DNA of 64,000 nt from Massospora cicadina (lineage: Eukaryota; Entomophthoromycota; Entomophthoromycetes; Entomophthorales; Entomophthoraceae), in contig JAKSZP010012227.1 in the NCBI GenBank assembly GCA_022478985.1, forward strand, positions 1 through 64,000, in the 5' to 3' direction. Numbering within the stretch: the first letter of the stretch is position 1; every line of letters starts with the position of its first letter. Below the pieces are notes generated by a model. That model searched no databases and was not told where the DNA came from. It worked only from the letters and a program-made list of their open reading frames with translations. Both the position numbers and the translations under genes were made by a program. Positions 10,320 to 22,963 of this stretch are shown here, in pieces.

Positions 10320-11416
10320 CCAGTTCCACGTAATGTCATTTGGATTTAAGAGCGCCCCAGTCATATTACAATAGATGATTGACGCGCTGGGCGACTTCTA
10401 TTTCTCCTGTGCAGTGGCATATAACAATGAAATCCTCATGAATTACCCACTCCTGAGCAGCACAAGAGGGATCTGGAGGCAGTGTTGGCTGCGTTGCACA
10501 AGGCTAACCTTTATGTAAAGCCCACCAAGTGCAACTTTTTCAAGTATGAGGCTACCTTCCTCAGTAATGTGGTCCTGAAAGATGGGTATGCCATCTCACC
10601 AGTAAGTTTGAGGAGATACTTGAGTGGCCCACTCCCACGACCCAGAAGCAGTAGCAGAGCTTCTTGGGCATGATCATCTTTTTGAAATTCTCTCTCTTCC
10701 TCTTGAAGCTGGCTGCGCCGCTGCATCCCCTAACTGAGAAAAATGTTCCATTATGCTGGACAGAGGAGCGCCAGCAGACGTTTTACACCATCTTGAGGTG
10801 TTTTTGACTCCTCTTATAATTGAGCATGCAGACTACACCAGATATCTATTGTGGCATGAGACGCCTCATTGCTGCTATGGGGGAAGTATTGTTGTAAGAG
10901 CAAAGTGGTTTGGAAGACCCAGCCTCCTATTTTTCCCACAAGTTCACTTCATCTGAACAGTCCTGGGCTATCTATGACAAAGAGTTGGATGTGGTCTTCT
11001 GGCCTTTTACCCATTGGAGGTACCTTATCCAGAGCACATGGCATAAGGTGATGGTACAGACGGACCATCAAGCCATTATGTATTTCCAAAACCAAAGAAG
11101 CTGGCACATCGTCATGTCCAGACATATCTCTACCTGTGTAGTTTTCATCTTTAATACAAGTTCATGAAAGGGGCTCAAAATATTTTCCTAACTTTTTGAG
11201 TTACAACACTGAATTGAGTCTGAAAAAGGTAGATAAACAGGAGTTAATGATGGTAATTTCTCCATCCCAGATCTTAGCCATTGCTCATTCCACAATTTCA
11301 GAAGCAGATTTGGCATAAGATGCACCTCTGGTCACTCAGGTCTAGGTGGCCCAGACAGTTTTTATGGAGGGCCTGGAGTTGTTGGACCAACTGGCACTGC
11401 CAATCCATAGGTGGTC
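10320..11416 (+). pseudogene. H piece 1: RT palm end, RNase H and linker, degraded
   Basis: Opens with FHVMSFGFKSAP, the RT block before the catalytic site. ANLYVKPTKCNFFKYEATFLSNVV (10502-10573) follows, then the RNase H region with ASYFSHKFTSSEQSWAIYDKELDVVFW and VQTDHQAIMYF (10916-11092). The linker (IAHSTISEADLA, MEGLELLDQLALP) leads to the integrase. Many stops and shifts. It ends at the TGGTC duplication of the L2a insertion, after which coding resumes at 32869. Confidence 0.72.
11412..11416 (+). other. Left TSD (TGGTC) of solo LTR L2a
   Basis: TGGTC here matches TGGTC at 32864-32868, directly outside the TGTCAG and CTGACA ends of L2a. A 5-bp duplication is usual for Ty3/gypsy integration. 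Confidence 0.8.
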
Positions 11417-11527
11417 TGTCAGAAATTAACCAGATAATTACTCCCAAAAATATCAAAATTTTGGGGTTTTTTAGTTGGGAGTGATTACTAGCTAATCGCC
11501 TAGTTCAGTATTATTTAATCATATAAG

Positions 11528-11539
11528 ATATTAATTGTT
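11528..11539 (+). other. Left TSD of LINE-1
   Basis: ATATTAATTGTT is repeated exactly at 16820-16831 on the far side of LINE-1. The uninterrupted relative L2c has a single similar stretch. A 12-bp TSD is typical of LINE target-primed insertion. Confidence 0.82.
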
Positions 11540-11634
11540 AAACTTTTCTTTCTAGTTGCAATCACTTTTGCAACCTATTCAATTCAAGTCTGAATCTAGT
11601 TTGATAATATCACAGAGGAGATTAGTCTGCGCCC

Positions 11635-12748
11635 ATGTCAGGGAGCAGTTGGGCAAGTAAGGTAAGAGGAGCAGGTGGAAGGCCTGCGGCCTCCAATGTT
11701 CAAAAACGCCCCAGAGAAACCAGCAGAATAGACAAAAATTTTAAAAAACTGGCGGTCACTATTTCCCTGAGAATACTCGCATGGCAAGCATGATGCTACC
11801 AGTATATCAACACGCCACACTCCCAGCCACTTTTGTCAGTGGAACATGGAGTCTGCGTGTTTCTGGACATCCAATGAACGGCTTTATAAAAATTTTTGTG
11901 AAGATGTGCACACCTTTTTCCTGACCGCGGTATACGTCGCACCTCACTCCATGTCAGGCGGTTGGCTGGACCTAGGTTTCAAAAACAAAGAGGCAGCAGA
12001 TGAGGCTGCTGCGGTGCGCATAGTGGTTGACCTCCCTGAAGGGCAACGGGTCGTCAAAACCAAATGCACCATATGGATGAAATCAAACCAAATTTTCCTC
12101 ACGTTTGACTTTTTGCCTACTACGGTAAAACGTGACATTTTGGAACAACACCTGAAAGATGGTCTCGCTGTATACGGCAAAATACAATCTTTTGAAATGC
12201 AACGCTTCACACTGATGCCACACCTGTGCACTGGCAAAGCCATCGCAGTTCTGACCCCAACTGAGGAGATTGCAAAGGACCTAACCTAGATCCCGCACTC
12301 CACTTTTATTCATATTGAAGGGCATACCACCCACCCATTCTGGGTGACCGTGGACAGCGCGCCCCCCATCTGCACCCACTGTGACGCGTTTGGCCATAAG
12401 GCGCACGCATGCCCCACCAAGGAGGGCGTCACATTCCAAGAGCACCCCTCGGCGGCCATGGCCAGTGGAGAGGCGCACTACGAACCAACCATAAGCACCA
12501 AAGAGGCTTTCCCATGGGGAGCACAAGGCTGCTACCTACTGGTAAAGCCCATCTCCCCGCAAGAGCGGAAGAAGGTCAAGCAGGCCCACAGGGCCACGGC
12601 CAAGGAAGTGGCCAAAGCCACCACCGCTATCCCACACTCCCAACGCCAGGAGGACATCAAAACCTTCGTGGTGGAAGCAAATAGGAATCCATCATCCAAT
12701 CAGATGGGGAAGCCCATGCCAATTGGGCCACCCAATCTGAGGATCTGA
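11635..12748 (+). pseudogene. LINE-1 ORF1: nucleic-acid-binding protein with CCHC knuckle
   Basis: The likely start is the ATG at 11635, giving a basic N-terminus (MSGSSWASKVRGAGGRPAAS). A frameshift lies around 11730-11840. The main open part runs from 11846 with GGWLDLGFKNKEAADEAAAV and LEQHLKDGLAVYGKIQSFEM, an RNA-binding-like domain of the kind seen in plant and fungal LINE ORF1 (DUF4283-like). A TAG at 12287-12289 interrupts it. The frame resumes with HPFWVTVDSAPP and a perfect CX2CX4HX4C knuckle at 12371-12412, followed by a Pro/Lys-rich tail to 12748. It would coat LINE RNA. It has the same layout as the HAL proteins elsewhere in the window. Confidence 0.78.
12371..12412 (+). other. 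CCHC knuckle of LINE-1 ORF1
   Basis: CTHCDAFGHKAHAC fits CX2CX4HX4C exactly with all ligands kept. Confidence 0.88.
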
Positions 12749-13060
12749 TGTAGGATTTGATCTCATCCAATCATTGCAACTAAGCTCCAGTCAAAACTAA
12801 CCTGGGGCAAATCTGACCAGAAATATTTTTTCTTTGACCAGAACGTTGATGCACTGCAATCACTCACATCTGCACCACAAAAAATTTGTCCAATGTTGGG
12901 GAAACAAAAAGCGAAGGCAAAAGCCAACACAAACCTCTCTGCTAAAATAAACAAAAATCCTTATAGCGTTGCTGCTAACACCCGCACTGCCATGAAGGCC
13001 TGTGGGGATCTAGAGGAGGCTAGTGGGCCTGGGTGCCCACCCCCTTGCACCTAAGGTGCG

Positions 13061-16000
13061 ATGGGGGAAATCTTCACTTTAGGGATGTTGAATATTGCTG
13101 GACTCAAGGCCTCACTGTCCTGAGCTAGAAAACTGAGTTTTTTACAAAATAATTTACCCGTGGATATCCTGGCCATCCAGGAGTCCCACTGTCTGCGAGG
13201 TTCTGAGGAGGCTTGGAAATCCATGCTCCTACCATCCCTATACTTTTGGTCAGAGCACTGTGGGGTGCTAGTTCGGAGAAACAATCTCTTCAAATTTGTA
13301 TCATCAGAAACATTCCTAGATGGCCAAGTTCTCGTTGTCACTTTCTCGTGGGCTGACGTAGCACATGCAATCATTAATATCTATGCCCCAAATGGTGCAC
13401 GCAAGCGTTGGGAACTTTTCTCATTGGTTAAATCCCTCCCACTACCCCCAAACCTGTTCATAGTTGGCGACATGAACTGTTGGCTAAACACACCAATGGA
13501 CCAGTGGCCTTCCTCACCCCACGCCCCCTAGGGTCACGTAGAACTGCGTGTTCTAAAGGCCAACCTCAGGCTAATGGATGCGCTGCCGCGACATGCCCCA
13601 CTGCTCAAAAACATGACGCGCCCCCACATCCACAATGGACAAAAAAAAGGTCCATGACCCGTATCAACCTTATCCTAACGCCAGCAAAATTCCAACCCCA
13701 CTTCTCCCACTTCAAAACAACAAAAATGGAATTCTCCGACCACAGACTGGTCTCAATAACCTACCATCTACCCACCACAGTGGCCAGGGCCCCACATTGG
13801 TGCAAGCTCTGCCCCCCTGAACTTGCGTCGCCAGGATTTTCCACTTGGGTGGAAGAAGAAACTTTGACAAAAGAGTTTGTAACACCGTTCTGCATGGACC
13901 CCATCTCCACATAGGCAACCTTTAAAGAGGATACCATCCGCCACTCTCGCCACCTCTCCTCCAGATGCACATGAGCCACATCGGCGATCATTTTGCATGC
14001 TTTGGAAGAATTGGCACACCTGGAGTCCAATATACCCGCTACAGGATACAGCCCTGCATGGGGCTGGAAATGGGCAGAAGCAGCCGCCCACCTCAATGCA
14101 TTTGAAAGACAACACAAACATCGGGTTTGTGTTCAATACAGGGCCAAACGCATCACAAAAGGTGACAAGTGCACCACATATTTTTTTAAAAAAAGTTTCG
14201 CACCATGCCAGAGCGTGGCCTGCACACAGGTGCGAAGATTGGATGATTCCATCGCAGATATGCCAGCCAAAGTGGTAATCAAAACACAAAAGTATTACTC
14301 TGAGTTATACTGATCTGATCCAATTCAGCTGGCTGAAGTGTCAGAATTTCTTGACTGAGCCCACATCTGCACCATTTCTCAATACCCGTAAATAATGAAT
14401 TTAATTACTCCGAACAAATTATGGACAGCCATCCACGAAGCACCTAACTGGAAATGCCCAGGCCCAGATGGCATCTCATATGAATACTACAAAAAATACT
14501 TCAAATATATATCCCCACTGCTGCTCGCTTCACTTAACCAGAGCCTGTTGGAAACGCGCCTCCTACCAGGAGGACATGAGGCTTTTACTGTCACACTTTT
14601 CAAGCAAGGGGATAAGCTTGACTTAGACAACTGGCGCCCCATTTCTTTAACCAACACGGATACAAAAATTTTAACAAAAATTATGGCTAACCGTTTAGGG
14701 ATTATAGCATATGCCACCATCTCCCCAGAGCAATTCAGCTTCATACCCAGAAGGTCAATTTGGGATAACGTGCACTCTGTGACTAATGCATGTCAGTCCA
14801 CAGCCTCTGGGGCACATGTATTCTTGGACCAACAGAAGCCTATGATAGAGTAAACTGGGAATACCTCAGGGCCTGCCTCCATCAATTCCGCCTACCCCCT
14901 CGCTTCATCAACTGGGTAATGCTGCTCACGGAATCTGCAACAATGGCAGTGCGTGGCCCTGGCTTCCTAATGGAAGTAGTCCGCCCTCAAAGGGGCTTGC
15001 GACAAGGGGACCCCCTTAGCCCACTCTTATACAACTTCAGCCTTGACCCACTAATGAAAAATGTGAATGCTTAATTCACTGAGGTCCATGTGCCAGGCCA
15101 AGCCCCAGTCAAGATGATGGCGTTTGCAGATGACTGCATGGCTGGGGTGTCTAATAAAGATTCACGCGCACTTAAAGCTCTCATCCAGGAGTATTCCCAG
15201 GTAAGTAACGCTGCACTAAATGCCTCCAAAACCGAAATCATCCTCCTTGGTCAGTATCATAACTGCTAGGCACCTGCAACAAGCCCAGCCCGGCCCATCT
15301 GCTCACACACGCGTCCGCCCTATCAGCTCACCCCACACCGCCCCACTGGTGCTCCCCATTGTGCCACGCCCTACCATAGGGCTGGTCCGCCATCTGGGTG
15401 TGTGGATGGAGGCAGGCGGATACGCATCAGCAGTAATGGAGAGTCATATTCTAGACAACGTGATGAAGTGCATCGCCTCCCTCAGAGCCCACCCTACTTC
15501 CCAAACTCGCAGGGTCGTTTTGGCCAACTCTATGCTCCTCTCCAAAGTCTGGTTTGGAGCCCACGCCATCCCCTTCTCCCCAAGCTTCTTCAAATCCTTG
15601 TATGCCTTGCTGCAAGGATGGCTTTGGTCAGGCCGCCCTCCACCAGTACGGTTAGAGGTCATGTTTAGCCCTCATCAGCATGGTTGCATGTGCCTGCTTG
15701 ACTTCAGAGCCCATACGGCCAAGATCTTGGGCACCTGGATTGCGGCCGTCACCGCTCCTACACTCCCATCCCAACACTGGTCCCGCACGGCCCACTCCAA
15801 CTTATCCCGCGCCTTGGGCCTCAACAATCCATTGAACCCCCACTCCCTGGTGAAATAACTGGCTTCACACCCATTGGTCACAGGTCCTCACGGTACTAAA
15901 ACCCACTACAAACAAATCCTACTCTCCATGTGGAGCGCTGAGTGGAGAATTCGTGTTAGCAGACATACAACCAGAAGAGGCGGCCCCTCTCCTCAGTTCA

Positions 16001-16686
16001 CACAAGAGGTACAGGGGCTACCCATTCACAATGGCGTGATCCCCATTCGACCCCATGTCCTATCCAGGGTGGACTACCTGGACATGATGGACATCCCTTA
16101 TTCCACTGAGACCCAAAGAACTATCTGGAAATACGCACACCATCCTCTGTTGCAGCCTTAAGTCCGCTCCCATATGTGGCGCTGCCTGAGGCGGGTGTAT
16201 CGTACAGCTGAGCGCTCTAACGCTTTACACTCATCCTGTGTCGTGTGTGGCCAGTATGGAACGCTGTTCCACTGCCTGGAGAAGTGCCCTACCTCTAAAG
16301 TGATATGGCGCGAAGTTCAACGTCTGCTGGGCCAATATCAAACGCATCCCTTCAGTCTGTCAAGAGATATGTTTGCTCTATCAATGGCCTCCTCTCTTCC
16401 ACCCTCTCTCCATGCTTTGGTGGTTGCAATCGCCATGTGGACCATCCACACGATTGTCTTAGATGCCATCGCAGGCTCCACTCCCACCCTCCCAGAAGCT
16501 GTCCACAGATTTTGGTCTCATTTGGTGGACCACTTTCAGGCGTGGATGTTTGGATACCTCCCACCGCGTCGCCAACAGCTGGTCTCCTCCTGGTTCCCAG
16601 TCTGGTTCATCAAATCAGACCCCTTCCTCCACACGTGCTCAATAGTGGCTACGGCCCCATCACATGTCCCCTCCCCCTCCCCATAA
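13061..16686 (+). pseudogene. LINE-1 ORF2: endonuclease-reverse transcriptase with C-terminal zinc motif
   Basis: Nicks target DNA and reverse-transcribes the element in place. The AP-endonuclease (13061-13780) shows NIAGLKASLS, LAIQESHC, INIYAPNGARKRW, FIVGDMNCWL and EFSDHRLVSITY. RT (14395-15140) shows WKCPGPDGISYEYY, DNWRPISLTNTDTKI, EAYDRVNWEYL (after a shift), RGLRQGDPLSPLLYNF and FADDC at 15123-15137, intact. The thumb and C-terminal part (15220-16161) include GCMCLLDFRAHTAKILGTW. A zinc-binding end has CVVCG at 16237 and HCLEKC ending at 16287. Stops occur near 13121, 13531, 15072, 15266 and 15858, with shifts near 14810 and elsewhere, so it is inactive as it stands. Confidence 0.85.
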
Positions 16687-16819
16687 GTGGCGTTTCCGCT
16701 GGCAACAAGAGATAGCATCGCGTCTCTGGGGTGCCTTTCCTGGTACTAAGTTTTGTCTCTTCTGAATCATATTTGGAAGTGTCCGTCCCATGGTTGGCCT
16801 TCCCTGCAATAAATTGAAA
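16687..16819 (+). other. LINE-1 3' UTR and AT-rich tail
   Basis: A short non-coding stretch after the ORF2 stop, ending AATAAATTGAAA next to the right-hand 12-bp TSD (16820-16831). No long poly(A) is present. Confidence 0.7.
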
Positions 16820-17474
16820 ATATTAATTGTTTTAGGTTTGGGGGATTCCTAGTTTTGTGCCAACTGCAAAATCTTGGATGATTGTGGGACTTTCTGGTGG
16901 AAAACAGATGAATTCGTTTACAAGCATCTGATGATGATTTTTTAGTAAAACTCCATACTTTATTTTGAAATAAATTTTAAGGGAAAGTAAGAGGGAAGGG
17001 AGGAATACAGGCGATTCAGCTGAAGGTAAGAAGACTGAGAGTTCAACCTGCTAGAGTCCTAGCACCTCTGACCATTGCTGATTGGCGATCGCCATTGCTA
17101 GCCATGGTTCTAGCATCAGCAGGCTTACAAGCCACTTGATTCTTAGTCAATAATTGCCTCATTGCATATGACGAGTGATCTGGTAAGGAAAGCCAAACAC
17201 GCGGCTTTATAACACCCAGGGATTATGCGCAAAAATTTCGAGATACATTGGAGCTGATCAGAGATAATCTGAATGGTCTTCAACACCAAACATTTGTGGT
17301 AAGGCACTCATTGCTCAAACTCTTGGCAACGAGTGCACAATGAATCTCCCATACACAACAATGGTAGATGAAGGCTAAAAGTTAGATTGGATCCGTTTTC
17401 AAGGTTTTTGTGAAAAAAGATCCTGCAAGGATATATTTCCATTGGCAATGGTTCACCCAATAGGATGTGTCACA

Positions 17475-20400
17475 TCATGGACCAGTATTTTTGAACACGG
17501 CGCATTTATAATAACAGCGGGTGATATCTGCTTGCAGTTCAGTGCATATGGGGCACTCCTTGTGCAGGTAATCCAGCCCGCTGTGCTTTCCCAATTTGAA
17601 TTCACAGTTTAGGATTCTCCAGGTCACTGACCGCTGTTTTACTGTTACCAAACGGGAGTTCAGGCCCAAAATCTTTTCCTTCATTGGGTAGTTGATGTCA
17701 TGGCCTTTGGTAGCCCAGTCATTTAGGATTCATGGTTGAGTGGGTGGGTTGCGCCCAGGTTTCAGGAGCAGATCCCCATATTCGATTAGCATCAATTTGT
17801 ACTTTATCTTGATTGATTTGGTGGCGTATTCATCAGCAATTTGGCTATGCTTCTCCCAGATCGTTGCAGAAATCATTGTAAAATTACAGGCCTCAATTCC
17901 CTTTGGATTTGGTCTGCATCTTGGGCTGATTACTCAAATGACCATCCACAATGGCTCAAAGCCTAATTGCATAGTCGCCAGTAGTGTGGAGTACCCTTTC
18001 AGGAGTATATCTGCAGGTGGTGTGCCATCCATTCACATATTTGTGTGGGGTGAGACTGGCTCTTGAAGACCTTAGGCTCTTGCCCAGTTCACGCCCCACG
18101 CTAGGGTCAGGAAAAGCATGTGTATCTGTGTTAGCTTAAGGAATGACTTCCCCCATATTTTCTGAGTGTGAGATTCAAAGTCCAGGAGGCACATGCCTCC
18201 TTTGTTTTTTGGTTTTGACAGGGTTTCCAGCGCTATTGGTGCCACCTTCGCCTTGAACCACAGGAAGGTTAGGAGCATTGTCCTGATTTTCTTCTCTAGG
18301 TTTGGGCTCACTGGCAGCACATGAGCAATGTACCACAACTTTGAGAAGATGAAGATGTTGATTGCCTGCACTTTCTCTTCAAGACATAGTCTGGCATTCT
18401 TCCAGCATGCCATTTGAATTCATAAGCTTGACAATACCTCCTTTTCAGTTTCTAGTACCGCAGGTCATTTATCATTATTTAGTATCCTGAGGTATCAGAT
18501 TGTCTGGGAATTCATGATTGGCGTTGTGTCAGTCAGAAGGCTGAAGTCCAGGTTGCCAATCCTCATTACTGAGGTTTTTGACAAGTTGACTTTCGCGTTT
18601 GAAGCTAGCTGGTATAGGTCTAGTAGTTCCTTGGAACCCTGGAGGCCAGTCGGTGAGCTTATGCCTACTACCATGTCATTTGCAAATGCCAGCATTTTCA
18701 GTGGCATTTGATTAGGTGGACTAGGCCCCGGAGTTTCGCGTCTGCTGCCACCAACAGAATGCTGGCTGCAAAATTAAACAGTATCAGTGACATAGGGTCA
18801 CCTTGTCGGAGACCCTACCCAATTAGAATTTTGTTGGTTACGCCATCTGTGACAATCACCTTCATTATCAGGACCAAGTACATTGTTGTTATCCATGCTC
18901 AAAAAGTGTCAAGGATGCTGACCTCCTTTAACACCTCATGTAGGAATGACCACGCCATTCAGTGATATGCCTTTTCCATGTTGAGGAACATAACATACCC
19001 CTGCTCAAATCCCCTCACATCCTTGAGTATGCTTTGGACTGCACCAATGCTGTCCCATATACTCCAGTCTTTGATGAATCCATTCTGGGCCTTATGGAGG
19101 ATGTGCGGTGCCATTGCCATCAGCTGATTAGATAGTATGCACGTGAGCAGTTTTTAATTGGCATTTGATAGTGCAATCAGGCGCCAGTTCCAAAGTTGGG
19201 ATCAGAGTCCCTTTTTGTACAAGAGTACAATTTGGGTCTCTTGGCCCCCAGAATTTGCTGGCCATTTTGTAAACAGTGGTTAAAAAGGGCTTTGAGCTCT
19301 AGCACAATGCAGTTGCAGATGTGCTGTATATTTCTGCATACATATTATCAGGGCCTGGTGCTTTCATCCTTGGTGACTCCTTTAGCACCCTCTTAACTTC
19401 ATCAATAGAGATTTTGGTGGATAATTTGGCAACATCTTCTGGCATACAGCCCCCCAGTGCCAGCTTGGACAGATCAATTAGGGCATTTGTCACCAATTTG
19501 CTCATTTCTCATTATTGGAAAAGTTCGCCATAGAATTTTTCAACCTCACGCTTGATCATTTATGGGGCTCTTAATACTTCCCCTTCCGCTGCCTCCACTT
19601 CCTGTATCCTAGCCTTGGTTCGGATTTCCTTGAGGTGCTTCAGGACCTCTTTGGTCATTGTCCCCACTAAGCTCTTATATTGGTAAGTTGCATTGGTCCA
19701 TCACTCCGAGTCTTGCTTCATCATTAGGGCCTGATACTTTTTGTGCGTTGTTTGATACTCGCTCCACCAGTCTTCGCTGTCCCACCATGTGAGCCTCAGC
19801 CTTTCTAACTAAGCCTTCAGTTGTTTTGTGGTGGCAGTTCACTTGTAGGTGGTCACTTTTTTGAACTTCATTCTATCATGCTTCAGTTTTGCTTTGATCT
19901 GAGTCCATCATTCTAGCGGTCCAACAAGAGGTATCTATCCAGATATGCGACCAGTTGATCCAGTCCAGCATAGATCTTTTTGCACCATTACCCATCCCTC
20001 AGAATGGCTGGTGCCAGATGCCATTTGCAATTCCTTGGGGGTTCATCAAGATTGATATCCACATGGATGACCATGTGGTCACTTTCAGTGTTTATGCTGA
20101 CCTCACTGTTGGACGTCATTGGCTTAAGATCTGATGACACTAGGATGTAATCTAAGCATATACAGACTCTGGGGACCTGGCGTAGTCGTATGGCCATTGC
20201 ATTAAGTTTGCCAGGTCATCATCCTCTTAATCAATCATTAGGCACATCCCTGATTTGACTAGGCAATCCAGCATATCATTGGCCTTTCAGTTGGGATGAT
20301 CTTTAGTTAATAATGTATCCCAGCTCACATTCGTCCAACAATTCAGGTCTTCTGTTATTACAGTCATCACTTTGGATGGCACTTATGCTAAATATCCCCA

Positions 20401-20690
20401 AAAATATGGTTTTCATGGAGCTTCAGTGGGGCCTAGACTGCCACCACTCTTATGCTCTTGCCAGTTCCCCTGTTTGTAGCCAGCTTATCAAGGTCCTTCC
20501 AGCGTGAGTTTTGTCCACAAATTCCAGATCTAATTCTCGTCCATTGCGATGATCGCCACATGATCCATCAGAGGGCTTGGTAGCCTATTTGATGGGACCA
20601 CGGGTGGTTTGCCACATCATGGTTTGAGCTCAGCACCATTTCTTTTTGGTTACCAGCTTGCATTTTTGAAATAAAGATTAAGTCAATTTT
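17475..20690 (-). pseudogene. LINE-2 ORF2: endonuclease-RT, degraded
   Basis: From high to low coordinates: endonuclease start (NNKIDLIFISKMQAGN, about 20690-20640) and endonuclease end (CLDYILVSSDLK and SDHMVIHVDIN, 20150-20050). RT follows with SPRMKAPGPDNMYAEIY (19390-19330), motif A degraded to FLNMEKAYH near 18970, LRQGDPMSLILFNF (QGDP at 18794-18805) and motif C changed from FADD to FAND (18675-18686). The thumb contains KVQAINIFIFSKLWYIAHVLP and GGMCLLDFESHTQKIWG. A zinc-type end (CPICTELQADITRCYYKC) lies near 17575. Both RT catalytic sites carry Asp-to-Asn changes, so it is inactive. Confidence 0.82.
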
Positions 20691-20716
20691 ATTATTAGTT
20701 TTTAAATGGTGCATCT

Positions 20717-20721
20717 TCCTC
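20717..20721 (+). other. Left TSD (TCCTC) of element G
   Basis: TCCTC precedes the TGTCATGG start of the 5' LTR and is repeated at 27739-27743 right after the CTCCTTACA end of the 3' LTR. Confidence 0.85.
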
Positions 20722-22635
20722 TGTCATGGTCCCAAGACATCATAATAGGGACTAACCCCAAGGACAAGGCTGGGCGCCATGAGGCTCAGAAGGTGAAAAA
20801 CAGGGCCTCCCAGACCTGAAGCACACCCTAGACCAGCGCTGGGTACGGGCAAAATATGCCCAGGTTGGTCCTAGTGGGGTGCCCAGTGTCCAGCCCCTGA
20901 TGTCGGAGAAAGTGTTTAAATGAACTATCTACCAAATAAAGGTGGACGATTCAATTTGGTTAGTTGAGGAATGGGGTTTCAAAACCCATTCCATCTACGA
21001 AATAATGTGCTCAGGTCGAATCCAACTTCAATTGATCACTCAAGTGAAGTCAGTTTCAGCCTATTCAACTAATTCAGTTGGCAGTATTGCCCTATTGGTG
21101 AGTCAGTGCTTGGGCCCACTGCGGCATAACCCCAATTCCCCCATCCAAGCTTAAATACATTTTCCCCGACCAACATTCCTTGTTGGTCAACTTACTAAAT
21201 AAACCTTTCCCCATTTACGTTATTTTTCAAATTTTATGATATTCCAAACTCTCCTGTACGTGCACCTCTTTGAGGAGGTCTCGCACTCCATTATCCTTGC
21301 CATTGCAAGTACATTGCATCTCTCATTTCGTGCACTGTTTGTTCACCCAGGTTCCCTACAACCTGGGTCTCTTAGCCCCTTTCAATATGTGCACCGCATC
21401 AATTTTAATGGGGTTTGTCGGGATTCTAAACAGATGAATCCTTCTGATAGTATTCAAAGTAGGGGTTTTGGTTAGTTGGGTGTAATTTGCCAGCTAATCG
21501 CCTAGTTTGATACTATTTAATGTTATATACTTGTTTGCGTTTAGGTTCAGCGGGAGCTACGTTTGCTGCCAAAATGCCATCTGAAGATCGTTGTGGGAGT
21601 TTCCAGCGGAAAGCTGATGAATCTGTTATGACTCGTCCAAAATGGTTCTGCCAACTAATTTGGAGCTCCAGCGACTGATGCTGAGGATGCTCAAATTCCT
21701 ATTTATTTACAAGTTTATATATGATCAACCAGCGACTTATGCTGAGGATGGGTTGACCTAATTTAATATTCAATGATCAGATGAGCCGATCTAAGAGGGA
21801 ATCACCATGAAGAGTTTATGATCTGTTAGAGGTTTTAGAATCAAGAGGCCAATGTGTTTTCTGGCAGATAATTGGCCAAAGAGCACTTGGGCGCAGTAGC
21901 CTTGAGAGAAGTATAAATAGTCGTTCATTCCCTCTAGATAAACATCTCTCATTTCCTATATTTATTGTTTGTTTGAAGTAGCTTTGTGCAACTAGAGTAG
22001 GGAATGTAGGATAGGAGATCCCCAATAGGCGCAGGTGATCACGCCTGTAGTGGCCAGTGTTGCCAGCTCCCATACCTCCTCCTTATGAGGAACCAGTGGG
22101 AACCTGGCCAGCTTCTACCAGTGGTGAGCTGCATAGACACCAATCCTAGTGGGGTGCAGCGCGGGAGGTGCCATAGCCGCCCAAGAAGGGGGATGAACTC
22201 GCCGAGGCATTCCCAGATGGGTTGGTGAAGGGTCGTGAGGGTGGAGTAGCGTGGGAGTGCCTGAGCCGCCCAGGAAGGGGGCAGGACTTGCCGGGGCACA
22301 TGCTGAGGACGCCTGGGGCTAAAGGCAAAGCCATTGGTGGTTAGTTGGTAGGTTATTGCAGGACTTATAAGGGTTGGTACGCCAATGAAGGCGAAATAGC
22401 AAAGGGCCACCAGTCTTCATACTGGTTGGCCTGGAACACTAGCGGAGCCCAAGGTCGATTTTGTGATAGGGTTTCTATCATAAAACTCGCCATTATATGC
22501 CTAAGCTGTTATTGCTCCAGCACCCTCTGCTAGGCTTTAATGAATTTGGCCCTAACAGCTAGTTCCCTGGCGTTGGCCTTGTGCATTGTGCACTACCACG
22601 CTGGGAACAGGAGAGTTATAGACACTCTCCTTACA
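20722..22635 (+). repeat. 5' LTR of G, split by solo LTR L2b
   Basis: LTR parts 20722-21415 and 22474-22635 (856 bp together) align with 26885-27738. About 424 bases (20806-21229) appear identical to 26961-27384, while both flanks differ at roughly one base in ten. Hairpin-prone inverted repeats occur at 20969-20993 and 21168-21188 (GACCAAC and GTTGGTC), the latter just before AAATAAA. A 70-codon reading frame inside the identical block is not considered a gene. Confidence 0.88.
21416..22468 (+). repeat. L2b solo LTR inside the 5' LTR of G
   Basis: 1053 bp starting TGTCGGGATT and ending TTTTGTGATA, flanked by GGGTT at 21411-21415 and 22469-22473. It aligns with L2a and L2c (shared GCTAATCGCCTAGTTTGAT, TATAAATAG box at 21912-21920). 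Removing it restores the LTR seen at 26885-27738. It is a solo LTR, showing that the L2 family was active after G arrived. Confidence 0.87.
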
Positions 22636-22960
22636 TTAATTGACCAACCCCTTTTTCTATGTGCATGAACTTTTTCCATGTGGACCTTTTCCAAAGTGGA
22701 AACAGTGGGCGCCAGCTGTGGGCTTTGGCTGTCGTTAGCTGCACCTCTGTTTCCGATTTTGCCTAAAGGTTATCACCTCGATGTTATTATGGTTGCCTTC
22801 AACTGTAAAACATCCACCCTTCGTGTTTGTACCTGTTGGATTCAGATGCTTTGATGTCCTAAAGTTGTGATTACCCGACTTTCCACCAAATTAGTCACTT
22901 TCAATTTAAATAAATAAATGTTACATCACCTGCGCTTTTGGATCTCCAGTGGGATAGGCA
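22636..22960 (+). other. G leader region, no gene seen
   Basis: Non-coding stretch between the 5' LTR and the first G open part. It should hold the primer-binding site, but no TGG directly follows the LTR. It contains TGGGCGCCAGC near 22708 and a TAAATAAATAAATG run near 22907. Gag is not recognisable. Confidence 0.4.
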
Positions 22961-22963
22961 CAG

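Larger units (their letters stand above)
11540..16819 (+). mobile_element. LINE-1: full-length-looking non-LTR retrotransposon
   Basis: 5280 bp between 12-bp TSDs: a 5' leader of about 95 bases, ORF1 (RNA-binding-like domain plus CCHC knuckle), ORF2 (AP-endonuclease, RT, zinc-binding C-terminus), a short 3' UTR and an AT-rich end (AATAAATTGAAA). No RNase H was seen. The layout fits an L1/Tad-like LINE. It is the least decayed element here, with only a few stops and shifts, and looks richer in G+C than its surroundings. Confidence 0.87.

Noticed and set aside
13712..14289. Long minus-strand reading frames opposite LINE-1 ORF2
   Set aside because: They are antisense shadows of the endonuclease-RT region, with no recognisable domain.
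20942..21154. A 70-codon reading frame present identically at 27105-27317
   Set aside because: Both copies lie inside the two LTRs of G. The repetition reflects LTR identity, and there is no motif or coding context.
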